Origin: Candidatus Fermentibacteraceae bacterium
Lineage (GTDB): Bacteria; Fermentibacterota; Fermentibacteria; Fermentibacterales; JCC-6
NCBI GenBank assembly: GCA_021162285.1
Contig: JAGGYZ010000183.1
Location: 1-8,165 of the forward strand
Length of the DNA: 8,165 nt
Direction: 5' to 3'
The notes below the pieces were generated by a model. It worked only from the letters and a program-made list of their open reading frames with translations, was not told the origin of the DNA and made no database searches. Shown in pieces: positions 1-5,342 of this stretch (its first letter is position 1; each line of letters opens with the position of its first letter). The position numbers and the translations under genes were made by a program.

Positions 1-122
1 GGCAGTGCCGTGTACTTTTTTTCTTCTCTAGTTGGATTGCAGATGATTAAGAATGGGATTCCCTCGCGCTCTGCGGCTTTTTCGGCAGCCTGTATTATTT
101 CTTCAAGATCGGCAAAGTACAT
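1..122 (-). CDS. Unidentified protein, N-terminal fragment (runs off the left edge)
   Basis: The first 40 codons of a minus-strand gene start at an ATG (122-120) preceded by an AAGGAG ribosome-binding site (132-127). The visible peptide begins MYFADLEEIIQAAEKAAERE, continues GIPFLIICNPTREEKKYTAL and stays open to the window edge. It has no signal peptide and is therefore probably cytoplasmic: a charged amphipathic helix followed by a short hydrophobic strand (FLIIC). I do not recognise the family from so little sequence. It lies downstream of the Spy-like gene on the same strand but beyond that gene's terminator, so it is probably a separate transcription unit. The start choice is supported by the strong Shine-Dalgarno sequence and by uninterrupted reading. 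Confidence 0.6.
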   Translation of the reverse strand, partial: MYFADLEEIIQAAEKAAEREGIPFLIICNPTREEKKYTAL

Positions 123-146
123 ATATCTCCTTCACCTGATAAATAC

Positions 147-181
147 AAAAAAAGGGAAGGCAATGGAACCTTCCCTTTTTT
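147..181 (-). terminator. Rho-independent terminator after the Spy-like gene
   Basis: An inverted repeat pairs AAAAAAGGGAAGG (148-160) with CCTTCCCTTTTTT (169-181) around an 8-nt loop. Read on the minus strand the stem ends in a run of T, 17 nt after the stop of the Spy-like gene. Because the A and T runs are symmetrical it could also work on the plus strand. Confidence 0.85.
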
Positions 182-197
182 GCAGCCCCTGAAGAGT

Positions 198-740
198 CTA
201 ATGGGGGTGTACGCCCATACCTGCACCGGGGTGTCCCATTACGCCGCGGTCACCGCCCTGGCCCATTCCCATACCCATAGAGCCTGGAGAGAACTCACTC
301 AGAGCGGCAAGCTGTTCGTCAGTGAGTACATCGTGAATATCAACAAGAGCGGAGGCCACAATCTCATTTACGTCTTTCATAACTTCAACTCTTTCATTCA
401 GCAGAGCTTCCACTTCAGAAGCGGACAGCGTGGATGAGGAGAACAGCTCTAGAAACTCATCTCGAAGGCTGCCGACTTCGGTTGTTTCCCTTATGCTCTC
501 AATTGATGCCCGTGCTTCCTGCATTATGTCGCCGATGGATTCCCTCTGATCGTCTGAAAGGTTAAGCATTCTGATCATAGGAAGCATTCTCTGAAAGAAG
601 TCTCCGCCTTCGCCTGCAGGCCCGGATTCGTGCATACCCGAGCCACCCATGGGTCTTCCTGGCATTCTACCGGGCTGTGCTGCTGCAGTTCCTGCAAGAA
701 GCAGCACTGCTGCTATTGCCGTTGTTATTGTTGTTTTCAT
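198..740 (-). CDS. Spy/CpxP-like LTxxQ periplasmic protein
   Basis: A 180-residue secreted protein. Residues 1-21 form a signal peptide (MKTT...GTAAA, cleavage before Gln22). The mature part is helical and carries two LTxxQ-type motifs, LSDDQ at 61-65 and LTDEQ at 139-143. That is the arrangement of the Spy/CpxP/CzcE-like superfamily, whose known members are periplasmic chaperones or envelope metal/stress sensors. Both tails are rich in Gly, Met and His (about 22-46 and 151-180, the latter ending GVHPH), which could bind copper or another soft metal; that is inference. Two adjacent ATGs exist (743 and 740). I prefer 740 because it sits about 6 nt after AAAGGA; longer upstream readings would bury the signal peptide. 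The gene has its own terminator and a direct-repeat promoter upstream. Which subfamily it belongs to cannot be decided here. Confidence 0.8.
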   Translation of the reverse strand: MKTTITTAIAAVLLLAGTAAAQPGRMPGRPMGGSGMHESGPAGEGGDFFQRMLPMIRMLNLSDDQRESIGDIMQEARASIESIRETTEVGSLRDEFLELFSSSTLSASEVEALLNERVEVMKDVNEIVASALVDIHDVLTDEQLAALSEFSPGSMGMGMGQGGDRGVMGHPGAGMGVHPH

Positions 741-780
741 CATCTTTCCTTTCTCTTTGAGTTCCTGCTGGTACGAACAC

Positions 781-833
781 ATAATGGCGAACCGGAGAGG
801 CGGAAAGGTTAATCAAGTGTAACGGTTTGTAAC
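781..833 (-). promoter_or_regulatory. Probable regulated promoter of the Spy-like gene with TTACA direct repeat
   Basis: On the minus strand two GTTACA hexamers (833-828 and 823-818) are separated by AACC, giving a 10-bp period, and are followed by CTT (817-815). A weak -10-like CATTAT lies at 786-781 with no good -35 box, as expected of an activated promoter. The same repeat precedes the lipoprotein gene (3410-3428). The arrangement is like the tandem half-sites of OmpR/PhoB-family response regulators, but the regulator is unknown. Confidence 0.4.
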
Positions 834-864
834 AGAAAAGGGGAAGCGGAAAGCTCCCCCTTCT
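834..864 (-). terminator. Terminator after the FadL-like gene
   Basis: On the minus strand, GGGGGAGC (860-853) pairs with GCTTCCCC (847-840) around a 5-nt loop with one internal mismatch, followed by TTTTCT. It begins 15 nt after the stop of the FadL-like gene and also separates that gene from the promoter of the Spy-like gene. Confidence 0.75.
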
Positions 865-878
865 GGTTCTCTGACGGG

Positions 879-2159
879 TTAGAAAGAAGCGTTTATTCCC
901 GCAGCAAGGAAGAAAACTTTCTTGTCATAGGATTCACCTGTGTAGATACCGATACCTTCGCCTTCGCTGGAGAAAGTGATACCACCGGCAAGGGTAAGGT
1001 CTATTGCATCATTTGCCTGCCAGTTGACTCCTCCGGAAAGAAGGCCGGCATCGAGGTTGTATTCCAGGTCTGTGTAGGTAGAATCACAGCCACCGTAGTT
1101 GGAGTAGCTGTATCCAAGAGCACCTGCGAAAGCATCGCTGAACTGGTACCGCCCGCTTATGTTTGCCTCCCAGCCGTCTTTGTATGCATCATTGATTCCA
1201 TCATCAGGACCCTGATCTGAAGCTTCAATAAAGTAGTAATTGCCAGAACCGCCGAGACGGAATCTGTTGTTAACAACCATCTCCACACCGATTGCTGCTA
1301 CCGCTGGAAGATCTCTTCTCTGTTTTGCACCGTCAGCCAGGTAAGGCATAACGGGATCCCAGGCGGATGCAACATTGGCAGTGGAAACAAACTCAAGTTC
1401 AGTTGCAGTTTCGTACCTGGCAGCCAGATTTACTCTGCTGGAGGGTTTGTAGTCAACGCTGATTACTCCGGAGAATCCGCTTGCGGCTCTGTCCACATCA
1501 AGTTCTGCAGAGGTGGTTCCAACAGGAGACATTGTGGTAAGGTCGATTACCGTGAAACTGCCCTCGCCTTTGTAATTTCTGTGTCCGGAAGTGAATCTGC
1601 CGGAAAGAGCGGCACTGAACTGCTCAGTGAGCGCATAGGCAACGCCACCCAGACCTCTGTAATAGAATGAAGTTCCCTCCATGGACCCGTCATTCAACAC
1701 AGCAATGTGTGTCGGCCCGAACTGTGCCTGAACCAGAACAGTCTGCAGCAGAGGCATGATGAAAAGTCCGTCTGTATAATCCAGACTTCCTCCGCCGGCG
1801 GGGATAGTGAAGCCGCCGAATGCAGCGATTTTGTCTGATTTGTACACCGCATAGAAGTTGGGAATGAAAGGAGTTGCCTTGTCTGTTGAAAGCTCTGTCT
1901 CGCTGGTTGTTCCCAGAAGAGTTCCAGTTATTGTGTAATCTTTTCCGATGTACTGGCCGCTGAAATTCAAATGAATACCGTCGTCCATGAAAGCAAGACC
2001 GGCCGGGTTGTAAGTAACTCCGTCTGCACAATCTGTAACAGCATTTCTGGATAATTCCATAAGATATTCGGCACTTCGTATTCCCAGAATATCAATATTG
2101 CCGGCCTGGGCCAGACCAATGGTCATTGCCAGGACACCCAAAAGCAGAAGACCCCGCAT
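879..2159 (-). CDS. OmpP1/FadL/TodX-family outer-membrane protein
   Basis: A 426-residue protein with a signal peptide at 1-19 (MRGLLLLGV...LAQA). After this comes the typical FadL N-terminal block: a Ser/Ala-rich helix, then RNAVTDCADGVTYNPAGLAF around residues 38-57, including the NPAGL signature. The rest is alternating beta-strand sequence (for example LGYSYSNYG and LAGGITFSS) ending in a terminal Phe, as outer-membrane beta-barrels usually do. Known family members transport long-chain fatty acids or other hydrophobic compounds; the substrate here is unknown. The start at 2159 is chosen because AAAGGAGG lies just upstream and the signal peptide begins there. The lipoprotein gene ends 78 nt upstream with no terminator between them, but a good promoter overlaps that gene's stop codon, so transcription may be both shared and independent. 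Confidence 0.85.
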   Translation of the reverse strand: MRGLLLLGVLAMTIGLAQAGNIDILGIRSAEYLMELSRNAVTDCADGVTYNPAGLAFMDDGIHLNFSGQYIGKDYTITGTLLGTTSETELSTDKATPFIPNFYAVYKSDKIAAFGGFTIPAGGGSLDYTDGLFIMPLLQTVLVQAQFGPTHIAVLNDGSMEGTSFYYRGLGGVAYALTEQFSAALSGRFTSGHRNYKGEGSFTVIDLTTMSPVGTTSAELDVDRAASGFSGVISVDYKPSSRVNLAARYETATELEFVSTANVASAWDPVMPYLADGAKQRRDLPAVAAIGVEMVVNNRFRLGGSGNYYFIEASDQGPDDGINDAYKDGWEANISGRYQFSDAFAGALGYSYSNYGGCDSTYTDLEYNLDAGLLSGGVNWQANDAIDLTLAGGITFSSEGEGIGIYTGESYDKKVFFLAAGINASF

Positions 2160-2170
2160 GTTCCCTCCTT

Positions 2171-2190
2171 TGTAAACTGCCTTGTGTAAA
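2171..2190 (-). repeat. TTTACA direct repeat in the leader of the FadL-like gene
   Basis: On the minus strand two TTTACA hexamers (2190-2185 and 2176-2171) are separated by 8 nt, between the predicted transcription start and the ribosome-binding site. The hexamer is the same as in the other two minus-strand promoters, but the period is 14 bp rather than 10, so a regulatory role is less certain. Confidence 0.3.
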
Positions 2191-2204
2191 CACCACACCA
2201 TTGC

Positions 2205-2233
2205 AATCTACCCACACAGAGAATGCTGGTCAA
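2205..2233 (-). promoter_or_regulatory. Sigma70-type promoter of the FadL-like gene
   Basis: On the minus strand TTGACC (2233-2228) is followed by a 17-nt spacer and TAGATT (2210-2205). This predicts a start near 2198 and a leader of about 40 nt. The -35 box begins 5 nt after the stop codon of the upstream lipoprotein gene. Confidence 0.55.
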
Positions 2234-2237
2234 TCGA

Positions 2238-3347
2238 TCATTGCAGCGAAAGAACCAGCACTCTGGGGAAGTCTTCCGGATTAGAATTGAAAGCAGCGAT
2301 ACCGTGTGGGGTTACCACAAATGTGAAATCTCCCAGGTGAAGCTCCGGATTTACAGTTACAGTTTCAGCAGGTTCTGTAGCGCCGGGAGGGAACAGATCG
2401 AATGTTGGATCAGGCTCCCAGCCTCTTTGAACCCACAAGTTGCCCAGGGAATCTATACCGATAGAGCCTGTTGCGTAGTAGTTTTCCGTTGGGTTGTAGG
2501 TAATACCTGCAAGGCGGCTTCCCCTGCCGCCTGCAGCCATCCCCTGCATTCTGTATTCGTATGCCTGAATATCCGCTTCAAGGTCTTCTGCTGTTTTTTC
2601 AACCGGTGCGTAATCGGGATAGGAAAGCTCGTAGGGGGTCGAACCATCCACGGGATATACAGAGACTGTATAGTTTTCCGTTGCCGGTGCTGCGTAGTAA
2701 ATATTTTCTTCGTCAGCACACATAGCTGATTCAGGCTTCATTATTCGTTGAAGAATGAACTCCGGAGAAAAGCTGTTTTCAACCTCAGAGAACATGATGG
2801 AAGAGTCAGATTCCAGATCCCACAGGGAAACCGTTGTCGTAACTATTCCTGCATCCCGGTTCATACTGCCCAGTTCCCCGGCAAAACCGTTTCCAGCAGC
2901 TGTGATTACAAACGGTGCCCGTGATGTGAAACCGGTGAAAGTTTCAGAATACTGCAGGTCGCCGGTAAACAGCTCTACCTCTCCGCTGAACGGATCTGTA
3001 ACAGCGATTCTACCATCGGAGAGACAGGCAATACCTCTGGGATTAAGAAATTCACCTGGAGCCTCGCCTGCTCCTCCAAATACTCCTAGAAATTCTCCCT
3101 GCGGCGAATAGACCTTCACAACTTTTTTCCCGGTATCGAGAACAGCCAGGTTCCCGTCTGAAGTGAAATCCAGATCTTGTATTACGCCAAAAACGTAGTT
3201 GGAATCACCGAGTTCAAGCCCTATCTCTGTTTGAAGACCAAGAACGGAGACAGCCTGGCTTTCAGCAGAGGATTGTATTTCAACAGGTGTTTCTTCTCCA
3301 CATGCAACAAAAAGCATGGTGGTAAACAGCGCAGCAGCAGTTTTCAT
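2238..3347 (-). CDS. Lipoprotein with a 6-bladed (NHL-like) beta-propeller
   Basis: A 369-residue protein. Residues 1-15 form a lipoprotein-type signal (MKTAAALFTTMLFVA) with the lipid-attachment Cys at 16, followed by a short polar linker. From about residue 40 come propeller-blade repeats such as DLDFTSDGNLAVLDTGKKVV and KVYSPQGEFLGVFGG, then GEAPGEFLNPRGIACLSDGR. This is typical of NHL and 6-bladed beta-propeller lipoproteins of the Bacteroidota and related phyla. The family generally binds proteins or ligands at the envelope; no catalytic role is evident. The start at 3347 is set by GGGAGAG a few nt upstream and by the lipobox. An in-frame extension to 3533 exists but runs through a promoter and a terminator. 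The stop codon is TGA, which matters when judging the in-frame TGAs at 3995 and 4809. Confidence 0.8.
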   Translation of the reverse strand: MKTAAALFTTMLFVACGEETPVEIQSSAESQAVSVLGLQTEIGLELGDSNYVFGVIQDLDFTSDGNLAVLDTGKKVVKVYSPQGEFLGVFGGAGEAPGEFLNPRGIACLSDGRIAVTDPFSGEVELFTGDLQYSETFTGFTSRAPFVITAAGNGFAGELGSMNRDAGIVTTTVSLWDLESDSSIMFSEVENSFSPEFILQRIMKPESAMCADEENIYYAAPATENYTVSVYPVDGSTPYELSYPDYAPVEKTAEDLEADIQAYEYRMQGMAAGGRGSRLAGITYNPTENYYATGSIGIDSLGNLWVQRGWEPDPTFDLFPPGATEPAETVTVNPELHLGDFTFVVTPHGIAAFNSNPEDFPRVLVLSLQ

Positions 3348-3385
3348 CTTTTCTCTCCCGGGATTTAGTGATTGTGCAATAAGGC

Positions 3386-3428
3386 AATATAACAAGAGAG
3401 AAAAAAGGGAAGTGTAACAGAATGTAAA
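3386..3428 (-). promoter_or_regulatory. Regulated promoter of the propeller lipoprotein gene
   Basis: On the minus strand, TTTACA (3428-3423), TTCT and GTTACA (3418-3413) form a 10-bp-period direct repeat followed by CTT. A good -10 box, TATATT (3391-3386), lies 18 nt further on, with no recognisable -35 hexamer. The repeat matches the one before the Spy-like gene (815-833). The distance from repeat to -10 box differs by 10 nt, one helical turn (18 versus 28). Its first half overlaps the T-run of the upstream terminator. Confidence 0.45.
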
Positions 3429-3456
3429 AACCCGCCCCCGGTGGGAGGGGGCGGGT
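3426..3456 (-). terminator. Strong GC-rich terminator
   Basis: A perfect stem, CCCGCCCCC (3431-3439) with GGGGGCGGG (3447-3455) plus a closing A-T pair, encloses a 7-nt loop. On the minus strand it is followed by TTTTT (3430-3426). It lies upstream of the lipoprotein gene and has no protein gene to serve, which points to the RNA unit described next. Confidence 0.8.
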
Positions 3457-3550
3457 GACCGGGCTTCCCAGGTAAAGAGGGAGGATACCATATGCGGAAG
3501 TCCGGGAAAATGAGACTTTACTGGTTCTATCAACGTTTCCAGAAACCAGT
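3426..3550 (-). ncRNA. Candidate structured small RNA (or orphan leader) between promoter and terminator
   Basis: A minus-strand promoter at 3584-3557 and the strong terminator at 3456-3426 bracket about 125 nt without a convincing reading frame. The predicted transcript starts at the first base of a hairpin, ACUGGUUUCU pairing with AGAACCAGU with one bulge. Next comes a second imperfect stem, CCGGACUUCC with GGGAAGCCCGG, then the terminator. I checked for the conserved cores of SRP RNA, tmRNA and RNase P RNA and saw none; it does not have a 6S-like shape. A riboswitch-like attenuator for the lipoprotein gene, whose start is about 80 nt beyond the terminator, is the main alternative. Confidence 0.35.
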
Positions 3551-3556
3551 GCCCAA

Positions 3557-3584
3557 ATCTTAAACACTGTTATTGAAAAGTCAA
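3557..3584 (-). promoter_or_regulatory. Promoter of the candidate small RNA
   Basis: On the minus strand TTGACT (3584-3579), a 16-nt spacer and TAAGAT (3562-3557) resemble a sigma70 promoter, with a start near 3550. It lies just downstream of the tRNA-Asp terminator, so it starts a fresh transcription unit. Confidence 0.45.
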
Positions 3585-3603
3585 CCCCTGTTGGAAAAAC
3601 AGT

Positions 3604-3624
3604 AAAAGGGGGCGAACCGCCCCC
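3604..3624 (-). terminator. Terminator of tRNA-Asp
   Basis: A perfect 7-bp stem, GGGGGCG (3608-3614) with CGCCCCC (3618-3624), has a 3-nt loop. On the minus strand it ends in TTTT (3607-3604), 15 nt beyond the encoded CCA of the tRNA. Confidence 0.8.
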
Positions 3625-3638
3625 AAAAAAGATTTCCC

Positions 3639-3715
3639 TGGCGACCCGAACGAGACTCGAACTCGTAACTTCCGGCGTGACAGGCCGGTGCTCTAACCAA
3701 TTGAACTACCGGGCC
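3639..3715 (-). tRNA. tRNA-Asp (anticodon GTC)
   Basis: On the minus strand a complete cloverleaf can be folded. The acceptor GGCCCGG pairs with TCGGGTC, allowing two G-T pairs, with discriminator G and an encoded CCA (3641-3639). The D-arm contains AGTTCAATTGGTTAGAGC. The anticodon stem CCGGC/GCCGG holds the loop CTGTCAC, giving anticodon GTC. The T-arm is ACGAG-TTCGAGT-CTCGT. It has its own promoter and terminator and is an ordinary Asp tRNA, not tRNA-Sec, despite the neighbouring candidate selenoprotein genes. Confidence 0.97.
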
Positions 3716-3729
3716 ACTCAAGGACTGGG

Positions 3730-3757
3730 AATATCTCATTTTATTTTTCTTTGTCAA
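3730..3757 (-). promoter_or_regulatory. Promoter of tRNA-Asp
   Basis: On the minus strand there is a perfect -35 TTGACA (3757-3752), a 16-nt A-rich spacer and GATATT (3735-3730), placing the start about 8 nt before the mature tRNA 5' end. Confidence 0.65.
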
Positions 3758-3809
3758 GTCCAGTTTCTTAAAGGTCTACAGTTCCTGAAGGGCGGTGTCC
3801 AATTGCTAT

Positions 3810-3847
3810 TTGCAGAAATATGGAAGACCAGGTATAGTTTCATGAAA
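3810..3847 (+). promoter_or_regulatory. Promoter plus TTTCATGAAA palindrome of the first selenoprotein gene
   Basis: TTGCAG (3810-3815), a 17-nt spacer and TATAGT (3833-3838) form a sigma70-like promoter. The -10 box runs into the perfect palindrome TTTCATGAAA (3838-3847), which would cover the transcription start, a typical repressor position. The same 15 bases recur before the second paralog at 4632-4646, in otherwise dissimilar DNA. Confidence 0.5.
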
Positions 3848-3886
3848 CGGAGCTCCAGTGTTATTCAAATAGAAAGGAATTGCTGA

Positions 3887-4495
3887 ATGCGATACTGTAT
3901 TCTTGCTCTAAGTCTCGCTGTATCGTCACTTTTTGCTTCCACAGTGGAAGTGGGAACTGCCGGTTTTCCCTGTAACAAACCTTTTTGTGCCAATTGAACG
4001 GATTCACTTCGCTATCAGGTGATAGTGCAGTCAGATGGCTTTTCTGAACCAATGACAATCAATTCAATCGGTTTTGACACTGTGCCTGGAACTGGGCAAC
4101 AGGTAACTTTCTACGAACTGTCTCTGGACCTGGGGTACTGCAACGCCGGAGAATTGTCCTCTGTGTATGAGAGCAATTATGTATCCGGTACAAAAATCCG
4201 GGTGTTCGAAATTAACGATCCTGTTGTGGTTCAAGCCTCGTCTCCGGAGATAGTTTTCAGCACTCCATTCTTCTACGACCCGGCAGCAGGGAACCTTATC
4301 ATCGATATGATCTGGCCTGATGGTGATGGTGAATTCTATTCATTCAACTTTGCCACAGCCGGAGTTTCTTCCATATCAGGCGCTTACGATCTTTCCAATG
4401 GAGATGCTTTCACTGATATGTCACATCTGTATATCAATGGAGCGCAGAGTTTAAGCCAGTTGACTTTTGCCGGAATAAAGGCATCATTCAGGTAG
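3887..4495 (+). CDS. Candidate secreted selenoprotein (CxxU), paralog A, with in-frame TGA at codon 37
   Basis: Reading through the TGA at 3995-3997 gives 202 residues. Residues 1-17 are a signal peptide (MRYCILALSLAVSSLFA). The mature N-terminus STVEVGTAGFPCNKPFCAN leads to TGA, so Cys34-Ala-Asn-Sec37 forms a CxxU motif. The frame then continues without a break through TDSLRYQVIVQ to a TAG. The C-terminal part is beta-rich, with blocks VTFYE, LGYC, TPFFYDPAAGNL, WPDG and FAGIKASFR, probably one secreted beta-sandwich; I do not know a named family. AGAAAGGA (3871-3878) lies 8 nt before the ATG, and a stop codon immediately precedes it in frame. A SECIS-like hairpin follows the TGA. A caller that stops at TGA would give a 36-residue fragment or begin falsely at the GTG at 4019, which lies in the hairpin. 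Paralog B has the same TGA and about half of its post-TGA residues in common. TGA as Trp is the main alternative; selA, selB, selC and selD are not in this window. Confidence 0.75.
3995..4031 (+). other. SECIS-like hairpin after the TGA of paralog A
   Basis: The TGA (3995-3997) is followed, after 19 nt, by an AGGT loop (4017-4020). The loop closes a 7-bp stem, CGCTATC (4010-4016) with GATAGTG (4021-4027) including one G-U pair. After a T/C mismatch the stem extends by ACT/AGT to 4006 and 4031. Bacterial SECIS elements are short hairpins directly after the UGA with a GU-containing apical loop that binds SelB; E. coli fdhF also has an AGGU sequence in its loop. Identification is by structure only. 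Confidence 0.65.
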
Positions 4496-4631
4496 CCATA
4501 ATGCCTTGCTATAAGTGTTGTCCCCTGGAATGAGAGAGAAAACGGAAACTTCAGTATGGTTAAAGTGTATTGCTATTACAGAGCTTCGGAGCATTCCTTG
4601 TTCGGGGCTACCGTTGCTGCGTGGAATATCT

Positions 4632-4646
4632 TATAGTTTCATGAAA
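4632..4646 (+). promoter_or_regulatory. Second copy of the TATAGT-TTCATGAAA promoter/operator motif
   Basis: These 15 bases are identical to 3833-3847: a -10-like TATAGT overlapping the palindrome TTTCATGAAA. They lie 54 nt before the ATG of paralog B. No convincing -35 hexamer stands at 16-18 nt, so an activator or a different sigma factor may be involved. The 205-nt gap between the two paralogs (4496-4700) otherwise holds no clear terminator or gene. Confidence 0.4.
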
Positions 4647-4700
4647 TATGAGATTGTGCCCCGCAGGTACAGAGATAGATATTAGAAAGGAAACAGGAGA

Positions 4701-5312
4701 ATGAAAAAGTCGCTGCTTTTCCTGATGCTGGTGGTTCCCGTATTGCTTGCATCTTCTGTTGAGGTGGGCTCGTCCGTGCTTCCAAGCACGAAGCCGTTTT
4801 GCGGGAATTGAACCTTTTCACTACGCTACCAGGTGGTAGTGCCGAGCAGTTTGTTTTCTGAACCAATGGTTATCAACTCCATATCTTTTTTTAAGGCTCC
4901 GGGAGCAACAAGAGACCGTGTTACATTTTACGAATACTATGTGTACATGGGTTACTGTGCCAGTAATGAACTGGGAGTTTACTACGACAACAACTACATA
5001 AACGGAGTGAAGTACACGGTTTTTGAAAGAACTGATCCAATCACCTTTTACGATACTGACCCTACGATCTACTTTGATACACCTTTCTTCTATGATCCGG
5101 CAAACGGTAACCTTCTTTTCGAGATAGCGTGGCCTGATGGAAGAGATGAGATCTATACCTACAGTTCGACTGAATCGCTTACGACATGTGTTTACGGACC
5201 GTATGATTTTTCGTACGGAGATCAGTATTTTGAAATTCCACACATCTTGTTGAATGGGGAGATGGATCTTTCACAGACAACATTTGCCGGAATAAAGGCG
5301 TTGTTCAGGTAA
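4701..5312 (+). CDS. Candidate secreted selenoprotein (CxxU), paralog B, with in-frame TGA at codon 37
   Basis: Reading through the TGA at 4809-4811 gives 203 residues. Residues 1-17 form a signal peptide (MKKSLLFLMLVVPVLLA). The mature N-terminus SSVEVGSSVLPSTKPFCGN precedes the TGA, giving Cys34-Gly-Asn-Sec37, the same CxxU layout as paralog A. The frame then runs on as TFSLRYQVVVPSSLFSEPM to a TAA. Blocks VTFYE, MGYC, TPFFYDPANGNL, WPDG and FAGIKALFR are shared with paralog A. By hand alignment about half of the residues after the TGA are identical, so both reading frames have been kept through long divergence. AGAAAGGA lies 9 nt before the ATG, with a second AGGAG directly before it. The membrane Fe-S protein gene begins 30 nt after the stop with no terminator between, so the two are probably co-transcribed. 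The role is unknown; a redox function is inferred from CxxU. Confidence 0.75.
4809..4841 (+). other. SECIS-like hairpin after the TGA of paralog B
   Basis: After the TGA (4809-4811) and 19 nt, an AGGT loop (4831-4834) closes the 7-bp stem CGCTACC (4824-4830) with GGTAGTG (4835-4841). Loop, stem length and distance from the TGA are identical to those in paralog A. One pair differs by a compensating change: U4015-A4022 there, C4829-G4836 here. The outer extension seen in paralog A is not kept. Confidence 0.65.
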
Positions 5313-5342
5313 ACTTCCAGTCTTGATCTCTGCGGGGGGGCA

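Noticed and set aside
3348..3533. N-terminal extension of the propeller lipoprotein to 3533
   Set aside because: It would run through the strong terminator and the lipoprotein promoter, has no ribosome-binding site, and would displace the lipoprotein signal from the N-terminus.
3492..3563. Plus-strand small ORF of 23 codons (MRKSGKMRLYWF...) with a good GGGAGG 7 nt upstream
   Set aside because: The Shine-Dalgarno is attractive and the peptide is basic, but there is no clear plus-strand promoter. The stretch lies antisense to the candidate small RNA, whose structure explains it as well. Kept only as an alternative.
3639..3715. tRNA-Sec next to the selenoprotein genes
   Set aside because: The anticodon is GTC, not TCA, and the arm lengths are those of an ordinary tRNA-Asp.
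3995..4811. Reassigned genetic code (TGA as Trp or Gly) as explanation of the in-frame TGAs
   Set aside because: Trp is written TGG throughout, including in the same two genes (WPDG). The long genes in the window contain no internal TGA, and the lipoprotein gene ends with TGA at 2238. The hairpin after each TGA also favours local recoding. It is not fully excluded from one window.
3887..5312. Two pseudogenes with nonsense mutations, or separate genes starting at GTG 4019 and 4833
   Set aside because: The same TGA in two copies this divergent, with frames intact on both sides, is not decay. The GTGs lack ribosome-binding sites and lie inside the hairpins, and starting there would discard the signal peptides.
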